Source: Archangium violaceum
GTDB lineage: Bacteria; Myxococcota; Myxococcia; Myxococcales; Myxococcaceae
DNA length: 64,000 nucleotides
Direction: 5' to 3'
Assembly (NCBI RefSeq): GCF_016859125.1
Contig: NZ_CP069338.1
Coordinates: forward strand, 3,002,501 to 3,066,500
The notes beneath the pieces were generated by a model. It worked only from the letters and a program-made list of their open reading frames with translations. It was not told the origin of the DNA and did not search any database. Position 1 is the stretch's first letter. The number at the start of each line of letters is the position of its first letter. This document shows, one piece after another, positions 43,028 to 51,529 of the stretch. The position numbers and the translations under genes are program-made.

Positions 43028-45376
43028 TTGAAGCGATACCTCGCCGCATGGGTGGTCCTCGCCCTGACCGCCTCTTCACACGCCGCCGGCCTCGCCACCG
43101 GCAAGCACGTGGAGCTCGACAGCGTGAAGCTGGTCGAGTCCACGGGGACGACCGCATCCTGTGATGATGACGGAGTGCTCGACACGGGCGAGACCGCGCG
43201 CGTGCGGGTCACCCTGCTCAACAGCGGCACCGAGCGGCTTGAGCGGACGAGCATGAAGCTCTCCAGCTCGGACCCGAGCCTTTCCTTCCCCGACGGACAG
43301 GAAGTGTTCTTTCCCGCCTCGGAGCCGCTCCAGACCACCAGCGCGGAGCTGAGGGTGAAGCTCTCGGACCCCGCCACGCAGCGCGACCTCGCCCTGAACA
43401 TCGACTACCGGGACGAGGGGCAGACGACTCCCGAATACAAGAGGCACACAGTGGTGTACCGGGTGAACATGGATGCCCTCCCGGAGACGAGCACCCGGGA
43501 GACGGTGGAGGTGCCCCGTTCCCCATGGACCGTCGAGGCCATCCCGGAGAGCCTCCCGCGGCAGTGGACGCGTGTGCTCGACCCGGCGAGCGGGAACGGG
43601 TTCTTCCGCGGACCGGACAACACGGAGACCGGGGACCTCGTGCTCGTCTCGCCGCCCCTCCAGGTATCGGGGACGGCGACGTTCCGCGTCATCTTCCAGC
43701 AGCGCTACGCCTTCGAGGTGAACCCCTCGGGCGTCCCCTACGACGGCGGCATCATCGAGCTGAGCGCGGATGATGGGCTGACCTGGGTGGACATCGGCGC
43801 CTCCGTGAGCCCCACCTACAACACGACCCTCCATACGGAAGGGTCGAACCCGCTCCGGGGAAGGCGGGCCTATGGAGGCCGGAGTGCCGGGTACCCCGCG
43901 TTCACCAAGGCCACCCTCAACCTGGGCACCACCTACGCGGGGAAGACGGTGCGCCTGCGCTTCCGCATCGGCACCGACGAGAGCACGGGCGACACGGGCT
44001 GGGACCTGGATGACCTCCAGCTCGAGGGCGTGGTGAACACGCCTTTCTCGACGGTGGTGGACCACCGGGGCAGGTGCATCAACCGGACGCCGGTGGCGGA
44101 CTCGGGTCCGGACCAGACCGTCAACGAGCGGAGCCAGGTGACACTCTCCGGCAACGGAACGGATCCCGAGGGTGCCACGCTCACCTACGAGTGGACGCAA
44201 ACCGAGGGCCCGGCCGTGACGCTCAGCGACGCCCAGGTGAGCAACCCCACCTTCCGCGCGCCCGAGGTGACGCTGGACACGGACCTCCTGTTCGAGCTGC
44301 GGGTGCGCGATGAGGTGAACACGAGCGAGCCGTCGGTGGTGACGGTGCGGGTGCTCGACGTCTCCGCTGGCAACCGGGCCCCCACGGTGCAAGCCGAGCC
44401 GGTGCTGAACGTCAATGAGCGCGACAAGGTGACCCTGGTGGCCACGGGCACGGACGCCGACGGGGATTCCCTCAGCTACGAGTGGACGCAGGTGGGCGAG
44501 CCCGCCGTCGCCCTGGAGGGAGCCAGGACGGCCCAGGCCACCTTCACCGCGCCCGGGGTGACGGAGACGCTCGAGCTCACCTTCCAGGTGGTCGCCAGCG
44601 ACGGAGTGGACCGGAGCGCCCCGTTCACCGTCACGGTGCGGGTGAATGATCTCAACCACGCCCCGGTGGCCCAGGTGGAGCAGGTGTCCGCGGTGGACGA
44701 GGGGACGAACGTGACGCTCGAGGGGAGTGCCACGGATGTGGACGAGGACACGCTCGTCTACACGTGGACGCAGGAGGGCGGCCCCACGGTGACCCTGAGC
44801 GACAGCGCTTCGGCCACGCCCTCCTTCACCGCGCCCCTGGTGGACTCCGATACGGAGCTGACCTTCCAGCTCGTCGTGGGGGATGGGAAGCTGGAGAGCG
44901 AACCGGTGAGGGTGACGGTGCTCGTCCGGAACGTTCCCAACAAGCCACCGGTGGCTCAGGCGGGGAGAGACCAGAAGGTCAGCGAGGGCAGTGGGGTGAC
45001 GCTCAACGGCTCGGGCTCGAAGGATCCCGAGGACGCGGCGCTGACCTACACCTGGACCCAGGTGGACGGCCCCGCCGTGACGCTCCTGCCGGGGGGTCCG
45101 ATGGCCATGTTCAACGCGCCCGAAGTGGACGGGGAGACGGCGCTCACCTTCCAGCTCCAGGTGACGGACATCCAGGGCGAGAGCAGCACGGATACCGTCA
45201 CCGTCCGCGTGACCGACAAGGTGCCGCCTCCGGACACCGGCGGTTGTGGCTGCGCGGCGGGCCAGGATGGCGGTGTACCCACGACAGCCCTCCTGCTGCT
45301 CGCGGCGCTCGGCTTCGCGCTGCGTCGTCCGCGCTCACGCCCGCTCCATCCTCAGCGCAGCAGGCTCTCCGGGTAG
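43028..45376 (+). CDS. PKD/Ig-repeat surface protein with MYXO-CTERM sorting signal
   Basis: 782 residues from a TTG (GGAG eight bases upstream) giving the signal MKRYLAAWVVLALTASSHAA; a GTG at 42998 adds ten residues and masks it. Residues 20-340 are a beta-sandwich region with SGNGFFRGPDNTETGDLVLV and GWDLDDLQLEG, resembling the choice-of-anchor type. Four PKD/REJ-like repeats follow, each with a YEWTQ or YTWTQ core and FTAP or FRAP. The C-terminus has GGCGCAAGQDGG, a hydrophobic helix (ALLLLAALGFAL) and RRPRSR, the MYXO-CTERM pattern for Cys-lipidated surface anchoring. It may be an adhesin. Confidence 0.85.
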   Translation: MKRYLAAWVVLALTASSHAAGLATGKHVELDSVKLVESTGTTASCDDDGVLDTGETARVRVTLLNSGTERLERTSMKLSSSDPSLSFPDGQEVFFPASEPLQTTSAELRVKLSDPATQRDLALNIDYRDEGQTTPEYKRHTVVYRVNMDALPETSTRETVEVPRSPWTVEAIPESLPRQWTRVLDPASGNGFFRGPDNTETGDLVLVSPPLQVSGTATFRVIFQQRYAFEVNPSGVPYDGGIIELSADDGLTWVDIGASVSPTYNTTLHTEGSNPLRGRRAYGGRSAGYPAFTKATLNLGTTYAGKTVRLRFRIGTDESTGDTGWDLDDLQLEGVVNTPFSTVVDHRGRCINRTPVADSGPDQTVNERSQVTLSGNGTDPEGATLTYEWTQTEGPAVTLSDAQVSNPTFRAPEVTLDTDLLFELRVRDEVNTSEPSVVTVRVLDVSAGNRAPTVQAEPVLNVNERDKVTLVATGTDADGDSLSYEWTQVGEPAVALEGARTAQATFTAPGVTETLELTFQVVASDGVDRSAPFTVTVRVNDLNHAPVAQVEQVSAVDEGTNVTLEGSATDVDEDTLVYTWTQEGGPTVTLSDSASATPSFTAPLVDSDTELTFQLVVGDGKLESEPVRVTVLVRNVPNKPPVAQAGRDQKVSEGSGVTLNGSGSKDPEDAALTYTWTQVDGPAVTLLPGGPMAMFNAPEVDGETALTFQLQVTDIQGESSTDTVTVRVTDKVPPPDTGGCGCAAGQDGGVPTTALLLLAALGFALRRPRSRPLHPQRSRLSG

Positions 45377-45540
45377 ACGACGAGCTTGAAGCCCGAGCCT
45401 CGTGCCACTCGCCAGGGTGGCCCTATCGCATAGCGCGCACGGGCCATCCGGCCGGTGTCTCCGGCCTCCACACCGAGGGTGACGAGCGGCACCGCGATGT
45501 GACTGTCCGCGTGTCCGTGGAAGTGGAGCGCACCGATATG
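45352..45540 (-). pseudogene. orphan 3' gene tail at the edge of the Tle1 cassette
   Basis: The minus strand reads HIGALHFHGHADSHIAVPL, then VTLGVEAGDTGRMARARYA and FKLVVYPESLLR, with a stop at 45352. The frame is cut by the TGA of the DUF2931 gene. Overlaps the end of the PKD gene by 25 bases. Coding style is good but the head of the gene is missing. I take it as a gene interrupted by insertion of the cassette. Confidence 0.45.
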
Positions 45541-46566
45541 TCAACGCTTTCGGAACAGCTCGATGCGGGCCTTCTGCAGGGGCAGGATGTACTTGGCGTC
45601 ACGCAGGGACACGGATGCGGCGGTCCCCGAGACCTCGATGTCCAACGCGAGCTGGTGCGAGGCATCGCCGCGCGAGAGCTTGGCGAAGGCGGCGAAGATC
45701 TCCGCCTCGTCGAAGGAAATCTTCGCGGACAGCTCCGTGCCACCTGGGGCGGTCCAGTCGAGCTGCACCTCGGCCGGCACCGGACGGGTGTCGCGCGCGA
45801 TCGCCGGCCCCGCCGGTCCGATGAAGGCATTCTCGCCGTTGAACGACCGGATCCAGAGCCCTGTCGGCGTCCCATCGCCCGTTATCTGCGGCCTCCAGAG
45901 GTACTGCACCCGGTAGCCCTGATAGAGCCCCTTGGGCACACCTTCGCGATCGAACCGCGCCAGTCCGTCGGCGCCAAGCTTCGCCTTCAGCACCTGCCGG
46001 ATGAAGTCAGCGCGGGACACCTCGGGGTTGTCGAGAACCTTCTTCCAGGGCAGCGAGCCCTGGGGCGCGACGAAGGCCGCCATCTCGACCACCTCCGCCC
46101 CCGCCGACATCCAGACCGAGACGAGCCCCTCCGGCGCCATGCCGACGATGATCCGCTCGAACCCCAGCGGCCGGCCGGTGAGCGGATCCGTCACACCCGC
46201 CATGAAGCGCGCGGTCATCGCCTCGGCGGGCAGCTCGAAGGCTCCCTGGTAGAAACGGTCCTCGGTGTAGGAGAACCATGCGACCTCCAGCCGGACGGGC
46301 ACCGGCTTCGTCGCCTCATCCACGATATGGGTGGACCCGCGCAGGCCCCATCCGTTCGCCACGTCGCGACCATCCGGGACGTAGATCGACCTGCCGTCGG
46401 CGAAGAACAGGTCTCCCCGGATCAGCCGCACGGGAAACCGCTCCGGCGCGGATTCGGTGGGAAGCCATTCGAACATGGGTTTCGAGCCTTCCTTCCTGAC
46501 ACAACCCGGTTGCGTCGCCAGCATCACCATGGCGAGGAATGCCAACGGACCCGCCAGCCTAGCCAT
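45541..46566 (-). CDS. DUF2931-family lipoprotein, probable immunity protein of the Tle1 effector
   Basis: 341 residues from ATG 46566, overlapping the end of the Tle1 gene by eight bases. The signal MARLAGPLAFLAMVMLATQ leads to the lipobox TQPGC. Conserved stretches include RGDLFFADGRSIYVPDG, ARFMAGVTDPLTGRPLG, RIIVGMAPEGLVSVWMSAG and KKVLDNPEVSRADFIRQV. DUF2931 lipoproteins accompany DUF2235 phospholipases and are believed to block them in the periplasm. The order effector then immunity, with translational coupling, fits. The role is inferred from the pairing. Confidence 0.75.
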   Translation of the reverse strand: MARLAGPLAFLAMVMLATQPGCVRKEGSKPMFEWLPTESAPERFPVRLIRGDLFFADGRSIYVPDGRDVANGWGLRGSTHIVDEATKPVPVRLEVAWFSYTEDRFYQGAFELPAEAMTARFMAGVTDPLTGRPLGFERIIVGMAPEGLVSVWMSAGAEVVEMAAFVAPQGSLPWKKVLDNPEVSRADFIRQVLKAKLGADGLARFDREGVPKGLYQGYRVQYLWRPQITGDGTPTGLWIRSFNGENAFIGPAGPAIARDTRPVPAEVQLDWTAPGGTELSAKISFDEAEIFAAFAKLSRGDASHQLALDIEVSGTAASVSLRDAKYILPLQKARIELFRKR

Positions 46567-47926
46567 CCTGGATGATCCTCTCGCGACGCCCCTTGACCGG
46601 GCCGCCATCCGACCACTGCGGGGAGTGGGCGCCGATGCCACCATAGCGGGCCGAGAAATGCAGGTAGTCATGGCGCAGCGCGATGTGCCACCTGGCGTCG
46701 TCTGCAGGGTCGGTCTTGAACCAGTCGTCAGGAGAGGAACGGCCCCCGCGACCGACATAGGCCTGGAGCGCGGAATTCGCCTTGGACAGCGCGCCGGGGA
46801 TCGGGTGGCGCGATTCCAGTGTCGCGGCGATGGGGACCCCCTTTTCCCGGGCGAACCCGGCCATGATCCGCAATGGGATGCGGGAATAGGTGTTCGAGAT
46901 GTTGCGCCGCGTCGCCTTGATCTCGTTCCAGAAATTGGTCGAAGCCAGCTCGTTGGCGCGATACCAACCCGACGCGACCAGCCACTGGCGTTCTCGCTCG
47001 AGCGCGGCCTTCTCCGCGGCGTTGAGCCAGGCGACGTCCAGATCGAACAGCTCCCAATCCACCTCGTCCTCGGTATCGGCATAGCCGCCGCCGATGTCCG
47101 AATGCGCTCCCGGCAGGAAGATTTCCCGGCCCTTGCCTCCGGCGCTGTTGATGTTGGTCAGGCGGAAGTTGATACGGTGCTCCTCGGCCGCGGCAAGCTG
47201 CACGACCTTCTCCGCGATCGAAATCGCGTCGAGGCCCAGCTCCGCTGTGTCGTCCGAGTGTTTCAAGCCAGAGGACGCGACGGTGTCATACAGGCCCACG
47301 AACTTCACCACCACCTCGCCGACGGTGAAGCCATTGGCCTCCAGCCGGTTCTTCAGCGTCCTTCCGGCCTCCTGCATGCATTTCCAGACGCAATGGCGCG
47401 CCGCCGCCGCGCCTCGGCTGAAGCCGAAGGTGTCGATGTGGAGATGCTCGATCTTGCCAAAGGAGCCCGAGAACGCGCGGATGTTGGAGAGGGTCGCGGC
47501 GATGCCGCGCTCGACCTTGGCGATGATGCCTGTCTTCCCTCTGCCAATGGCCATGTCCCAGCTGCTGTCCGAACCGCCATCCGTCGTGCCGATACCCTCG
47601 GTATAGACGGTGAAATGCCAGTCCACGGCCGGCCCGGCTCCGTCGAGCCCCTCGGATTCGAGCTTCGCGACGTTGCTCAACCCGGCGGTATAGCTGGCAT
47701 CGGCCTTGGCGCTCTTGCCGAGCCCCACGTTGGTGCGGTTGTTGCCAGTTCCGTCGAAGAACAGGCTCGCCCGGATGCGGATCGGTGGCTTTTCGGGCGG
47801 GCCTTTCGCGCAGGGCTGCACCGGCGAACTGACGTCGCCTCCACTGCCCTGAGCAGGGCCCCCAGCGGAGCCACCCTCCGGTGGACCCGGCTCGCCGAAG
47901 ACCGGACTCGACAGGTAGTTAGACAT
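46559..47926 (-). CDS. Tle1-family T6SS phospholipase effector (DUF2235)
   Basis: 455 residues, no signal peptide, proline-glycine-rich N-terminal tail. The alpha/beta hydrolase DUF2235 core shows SLFFDGTGNNRTN (oxyanion region), the nucleophile elbow DTFGFSRGAAAAR with Ser170, VGLYDTVASSG, PGAHSDIGGGY (Asp277) and the late His in LRHDYLHFSARYG. Tle1 enzymes are delivered by T6SS to the periplasm of rival bacteria and degrade phospholipids. The gene starts inside the end of the upstream small gene and overlaps the DUF2931 gene, so all three are coupled. No VgrG or PAAR is adjacent. Typical length and complete triad suggest it is functional. Confidence 0.88.
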   Translation of the reverse strand: MSNYLSSPVFGEPGPPEGGSAGGPAQGSGGDVSSPVQPCAKGPPEKPPIRIRASLFFDGTGNNRTNVGLGKSAKADASYTAGLSNVAKLESEGLDGAGPAVDWHFTVYTEGIGTTDGGSDSSWDMAIGRGKTGIIAKVERGIAATLSNIRAFSGSFGKIEHLHIDTFGFSRGAAAARHCVWKCMQEAGRTLKNRLEANGFTVGEVVVKFVGLYDTVASSGLKHSDDTAELGLDAISIAEKVVQLAAAEEHRINFRLTNINSAGGKGREIFLPGAHSDIGGGYADTEDEVDWELFDLDVAWLNAAEKAALERERQWLVASGWYRANELASTNFWNEIKATRRNISNTYSRIPLRIMAGFAREKGVPIAATLESRHPIPGALSKANSALQAYVGRGGRSSPDDWFKTDPADDARWHIALRHDYLHFSARYGGIGAHSPQWSDGGPVKGRRERIIQDG

Positions 47927-48314
47927 CGCCGCGCTCCAGCGCGTCGAGATCCGTGTCGAGCGTGACGACCACCAGACTCCGCGGATGGGTCAGAGCGGAG
48001 GCGAAGTTGCGCACGCGCGTGGCCTCGTCGAAGCCGCGCTGGGTCAGGCGGTAGTGCGGGTAACCCGAGAGCGGGACGGTGAAGCCCGGCCGCATTTGAA
48101 GGTCGAGCAGCCTGAGGACGTTGGGCTCCTGCGTCACGCCATGCTCGCGCGCGAAGGCCGTCGCGGCGCTGACCCTGGCGGCAAGCGTTCTGTCGTCACG
48201 CCCATAGCACCAATCGGGGTGATGCTCGCGCAGATGCGCGACCGCACGTGCGGTGAAGCCTTGTTCTCGGTCCTTGGAAAAGGCCTCATATTGCCGCCGG
48301 GAGATGGTCAGCAT
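47919..48314 (-). CDS. Tle1-associated accessory protein
   Basis: 131 residues from ATG 48314 (MLTISRRQYEAFSKDREQGF). Segments ARAVAHLREHHPDWC, AAATAFAREHGVTQEP and RLLDLQMRPGF recall the small helical proteins encoded beside PAAR, DUF4123 and Tle genes in proteobacterial T6SS islands. Those proteins share an opening LTISxxQ and an AHGIT motif, and their role is not settled. The stop overlaps the Tle1 start. A TTG seven codons upstream is less likely. First gene of a three-gene operon. Confidence 0.65.
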   Translation of the reverse strand: MLTISRRQYEAFSKDREQGFTARAVAHLREHHPDWCYGRDDRTLAARVSAATAFAREHGVTQEPNVLRLLDLQMRPGFTVPLSGYPHYRLTQRGFDEATRVRNFASALTHPRSLVVVTLDTDLDALERGDV

Positions 48315-48456
48315 TCGGAACCGGACCCTGGTCAAGTGAAAATCAGGACTCTATCCGGTAATGAAACCATCCGGTTGAAGCTCCTGCAATGCTCCCCTAG
48401 AATTCCACCCTCACTGTCGGTCCTTGCCGCCGGGAGGTGTCCCGGGACGCGGCACG

Positions 48457-49212
48457 TCAGCCCCGCACGAGCTCAATGCCCGCGTGCGTGAGGGATTGGA
48501 GGACCGCGTCCGGTGCGGCGCTGTCCGTCACCAGTCGGTCCACGAGCGAGAGCGGCCCGATCAGGAAGGGCGAGGTGGTGCCCAGCTTCTCGCCGGCGGC
48601 GACCACCATGACCTCCGCGGCCGCCCCCACCATGGCGCGTTTGACCTCGGCGTCCTCGTGAACGAAGGCGCCCAGGCCGATGTCCGGGTGCACGCTCGCC
48701 GCCCCCAGCACGCACAGGTCCGCGCGGATCCGCCGGTAGCCGTCCACCGTCTCGGCGCCCACCATGGCCTGCGACTCCTTGAGGAGCCGTCCCCCCAGCA
48801 CGATGACCTCCACCGTCGGATGCTCCGCCAGGACCGCGGCGACCGGCAGGCTGTGGGTGACGACGGTCAGCGCCAGCTCCCTCGGCACCTGCGTCGCAAC
48901 CGCCCTGGCCGTGGTCCCCGCATCGAAGAACACCACCTGCCCGGCTCGCAGGAAGCGCGCCGCGGTGGCGGCGATGGCGCTCTTGGCCTCCATCGACTCG
49001 CTCCGCCGTCCCGCGTAGGTGGGCGCCACGGGCGTCCGGGGAACCGCGCCCCCATAGACACGCCGCAGCAGCCCCTCCTCGGCGAGCTCCCGCAGGTCGC
49101 GGCGCACCGTGTCCTCCGACACGCCGAACTCGGCCGCCAGGGCGCTCGCCACGACCCGCTGGTCGCTCGCCAGGGTCTCCAGAATCCTCCTGCGCCGCTC
49201 CTCGGTGAGCAT
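48457..49212 (-). CDS. DeoR/GlpR-family transcriptional regulator
   Basis: 251 residues from ATG 49212 with GGGAGG upstream. The N-terminal helix-turn-helix is EERRRRILETLASDQRVVAS with FGVSEDTVRRDLRELAEEG. The C-terminal sugar-phosphate sensor has FFDAGTTARAVATQV, TVVTHSLPVAAVLAEH, EVIVLGGRLLKESQ and VVAAGEKLG. It is divergent from a HAD sugar-phosphatase-like gene and the 14-bp inverted repeat at 49252-49295 lies between, so autoregulation and control of the HAD gene are likely. A second start signal 53 bases upstream in another frame is described at the operator. Confidence 0.88.
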   Translation of the reverse strand: MLTEERRRRILETLASDQRVVASALAAEFGVSEDTVRRDLRELAEEGLLRRVYGGAVPRTPVAPTYAGRRSESMEAKSAIAATAARFLRAGQVVFFDAGTTARAVATQVPRELALTVVTHSLPVAAVLAEHPTVEVIVLGGRLLKESQAMVGAETVDGYRRIRADLCVLGAASVHPDIGLGAFVHEDAEVKRAMVGAAAEVMVVAAGEKLGTTSPFLIGPLSLVDRLVTDSAAPDAVLQSLTHAGIELVRG

Positions 49213-49251
49213 TCGTCCGACCTCCCACTTTCCTCATTCGGGCTTGAAGTC

Positions 49252-49295
49252 GCCGAATCGTGCATGTTACCTCCTGCGACTATGCACGATTCGGC
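49252..49295. promoter_or_regulatory. perfect 14-bp inverted repeat covering both divergent start regions
   Basis: GCCGAATCGTGCAT (49252-49265) and ATGCACGATTCGGC (49282-49295) are perfect inverted repeats around 16 bases. The right arm contains the ATG of the HAD gene. The left arm read on the minus strand is also ATG-CAC-GAT-TCG, preceded by GGAGG at a good distance, but it is out of frame with deoR. It is probably the DeoR-type operator. Confidence 0.7.
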
Positions 49296-49974
49296 AAGAA
49301 CAGGCACGCAGAAGTCGCACATCTACCCCTTCGCCGCGGTCCTGTTCGACCTGGACGGCGTCATCATCGACACGACCGAGCTGCATTACCGGGTGTGGGA
49401 TGAGTTCGCGCGCGCACGCGGCTACGTCCCGAGCCAGGCCGAGCTGAACGCCACCACGGGGCGACGGGCCGAGGACGTGCTGCGCGCCTGGTTCGGAGAG
49501 GGGCGGACCGAAGCGCAGCTGGCCACCCTGGTGCTCGAGCGAGAGACGCTGTTCAACCGCATGCTCGCGACCGCGCCGGTGTCCGCGGTGCCCGGTGTGC
49601 AGGCGTTCCTCGAGGCGCTGCGGCGTGCGGGAGTGCCCCGGGCGGTGGGGACGAGCGCGACGCCCATGAACGCCGAGCTCGCCCTGTCACGCCTGGGCCT
49701 GCTGGAGATGTTCGATGCGCGGGTGACGGCGGAGGATGTCGTGCAGGGCAAGCCCCACCCCGAGGTGTACCTGAAAGCGGCCTCGGCGCTGGGGGTGCCG
49801 CCCACCGAGTGCCTCGTGGTCGAGGACGCCGTGCTCGGGGTCCGTGCCGCCCGGGCCGCTGGCGCCAGGTGCCTTGCATTGACCACCTCGTTCCCCCGCG
49901 ACGTCCTGCTCAGGGAAGAGCCGCAGTGGCTCGCGGAGGACTTTCGAACGCTGCCCTCTCCCGTCGCCCTTTGA
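49282..49974 (+). CDS. HAD-superfamily sugar phosphatase / beta-phosphoglucomutase-like
   Basis: 230 residues starting MHDSARTGTQKSHIYPF. Motif I is LFDLDGVIIDT, the cap begins ELHYRVWDEFARARGY, motif II is AVGTSATPMNAE, motif III KPHPEVYLKAASAL and motif IV VVEDAVLGVRAARAAGA. The cap and motif IV are those of beta-phosphoglucomutase-type HADs, which act on sugar phosphates. No ribosome site precedes the ATG, and the codons 1-5 lie within the operator arm, so translation may be leaderless. Regulation by the divergent DeoR protein fits a sugar-phosphate substrate. Confidence 0.85.
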   Translation: MHDSARTGTQKSHIYPFAAVLFDLDGVIIDTTELHYRVWDEFARARGYVPSQAELNATTGRRAEDVLRAWFGEGRTEAQLATLVLERETLFNRMLATAPVSAVPGVQAFLEALRRAGVPRAVGTSATPMNAELALSRLGLLEMFDARVTAEDVVQGKPHPEVYLKAASALGVPPTECLVVEDAVLGVRAARAAGARCLALTTSFPRDVLLREEPQWLAEDFRTLPSPVAL

Positions 49975-50023
49975 GGCGATGTGACGCCGCCAGGGGCCTT
50001 CCCTTGCGCTCGCGCCCGTGCCT

Positions 50024-50043
50024 GATTATTTCCAGCATGAACC
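50024..50043 (+). promoter_or_regulatory. putative MarR site upstream of marR
   Basis: TTATTTCCAGCATGAACC shares TTCCAG-N-A-N-GAA with TTAGTTCCAGTACGAAT at 50554-50570, upstream of the pirin gene. The two sites lie 20-40 bases before each start. Confidence 0.45.
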
Positions 50044-50058
50044 TTTCGGGGCAGAATA

Positions 50059-50514
50059 ATGCCGACGCACTACAAGGGCAGCGCGCGGGAGACCCGGGCG
50101 CTCGACACGTTCGTCAAGCTGACCCGGGCGATGGAGACGCTGGGGGGCCATCTGCAGCGGCACCTGGCCAGCCTGGGAATGACGCCGCCCCAGCTCGCGG
50201 TGCTGGAGGCCCTGCTGCACCTGGGACCCATGAGCCAGGGTGAGCTGGGCCGCAAGCTGCTGCGCAGCAACCCCAACATGACCGCGGTGCTCGACAACCT
50301 GGAGCGCAACGGGTGGATCAAGCGCGAGCGCAGCCCGGAGGATCGCCGGGTGGTGGTGGTGAGCCTCTCCCCCGAGGGCCGGAGCGTCATCGAAAAGGTG
50401 TTCCCGGCCCATGCCGCCCACATCGCGGCGCTGATGGGGGCCCTCACCGCCGAGGAGCAGGAGCAGCTCGGCGCGCTCTGCAAGAAGCTGGGGCGCTCCC
50501 TGTCCGGGGGCTGA
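50059..50514 (+). CDS. MarR-family transcriptional regulator
   Basis: 151 residues. The winged helix-turn-helix includes GMTPPQLAVLEALLHLGPMS, LGRKLLRSNPNMTAVLDNLE and the wing RERSPEDRRVVVVSLSPEG. Helices on both sides form the dimer interface. The pirin gene follows 87 bases later on the same strand, a frequent pairing in which MarR represses a redox-responsive pirin. A shared motif before both genes supports this. No Cys is present in the protein, so a ligand rather than thiol oxidation would be the signal. Confidence 0.9.
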   Translation: MPTHYKGSARETRALDTFVKLTRAMETLGGHLQRHLASLGMTPPQLAVLEALLHLGPMSQGELGRKLLRSNPNMTAVLDNLERNGWIKRERSPEDRRVVVVSLSPEGRSVIEKVFPAHAAHIAALMGALTAEEQEQLGALCKKLGRSLSGG

Positions 50515-50553
50515 GCGGCACGAGGCCCCGCAACGAAGTTTCCGCTCGCGCAT

Positions 50554-50586
50554 TTAGTTCCAGTACGAATCATCAAGGTTCGAACC
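50554..50586 (+). promoter_or_regulatory. putative MarR site and palindrome upstream of pirin
   Basis: TTAGTTCCAGTACGAAT (50554-50570) repeats the motif before marR. It is followed by the perfect palindrome GGTTCGAACC (50577-50586). Together they form the likely operator for the pirin gene. Confidence 0.5.
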
Positions 50587-50601
50587 AAATCGGAGGGAGT
50601 C

Positions 50602-51486
50602 ATGTCCAAGGGCAGGAGCACGCGTTCCGTGGTGAAGGTGGTGCAGGCCGTCCAGACGCTGGAGGGCGAGGGCTTCCTGGTGCGCCGGCCGTTCCCCATT
50701 CCGGGCTTCATGCAGTTCGACCCGTTCCTCCTGCTGGATGAGTTGGGGCCGGTGGAGCTGCGGCCGGGCGAGGCGAAGGGAGCGCCGGACCACCCCCACC
50801 GGGGGTTCGAGACGGTGAGCTACATCCTGGAGGGGCGGCATCAGCACCGGGACTCGGCGGGCCACGCGGGAGAGCTCGGACCTGGGGACGTGCAGTGGAT
50901 GACGGCGGGGGCGGGGGTGGTGCACTCGGAGATGCCGGCGCGCGAGCTCGCCGAGAAGGGCGGGCGCATGCATGGCTTCCAGCTCTGGGTGAACCTGCCC
51001 CGGCGCGACAAGATGATGGCGCCGCGCTACCAGGAGATTCCGGCCGGACGCATCCCGGTGGCCACGACGCCGGATGGCCGGGTCCGGGTGAAGGTCATCG
51101 CGGGCGAGTCGCTCGGCGTGCGCGCGGTCATCGACACGCGCACGCCCATCCAGTACCTGCACTTCACGCTCGAGCCGGGAGGCCGGCTCGAGCAGCCGGT
51201 GCCCCGGGACCACAACGCCTTCGCCTATGTCTTCGAGGGCGAGGGGACGTTCGGCCCCGAGGCCACGCGCGTGGCGGACGGGCAGGCGGTGCTGTTCGCC
51301 AACGACGCGGACTCGGTGGTGCTGGCAAACACGGGGACTGCGCCGCTCCAGCTCCTGCTCCTGTCCGGAGTCCCGCTGCGAGAGCCGATGGTGCGCTATG
51401 GGCCCTTCGTGATGAACACCCAGACGGAGATCATCCAGGCGTTCGAGGACTACCAGAGCGGGCGCATGGGCCGCATCCAGCCCTAG
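50602..51486 (+). CDS. pirin family protein (bicupin)
   Basis: 294 residues; GGAGGGAG upstream. The N-terminal cupin has the iron ligands: two His in DHPHRGFETVSYILEG, and His and Glu in GAGVVHSEMPAR. FQLWVNLPRRDKMMAPRYQE is the usual pirin linker. The C-terminal domain ends with NTQTEIIQAFEDYQSGRMG. Pirins act as quercetin dioxygenase-like enzymes or redox-sensing co-regulators in the cytosol. Length and metal ligands are complete. Probably controlled by the MarR protein encoded just upstream. Confidence 0.92.
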   Translation: MSKGRSTRSVVKVVQAVQTLEGEGFLVRRPFPIPGFMQFDPFLLLDELGPVELRPGEAKGAPDHPHRGFETVSYILEGRHQHRDSAGHAGELGPGDVQWMTAGAGVVHSEMPARELAEKGGRMHGFQLWVNLPRRDKMMAPRYQEIPAGRIPVATTPDGRVRVKVIAGESLGVRAVIDTRTPIQYLHFTLEPGGRLEQPVPRDHNAFAYVFEGEGTFGPEATRVADGQAVLFANDADSVVLANTGTAPLQLLLLSGVPLREPMVRYGPFVMNTQTEIIQAFEDYQSGRMGRIQP

Positions 51487-51529
51487 CGGGTGTCCGGACG
51501 GGCCCATGAACTGGAGGCCCCAGGCCTTG

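Noticed and set aside
50577-50586. GGTTCGAACC as a tRNA T-loop
   Set aside because: No acceptor, D or anticodon stems around it. It is a plain palindrome in a promoter.
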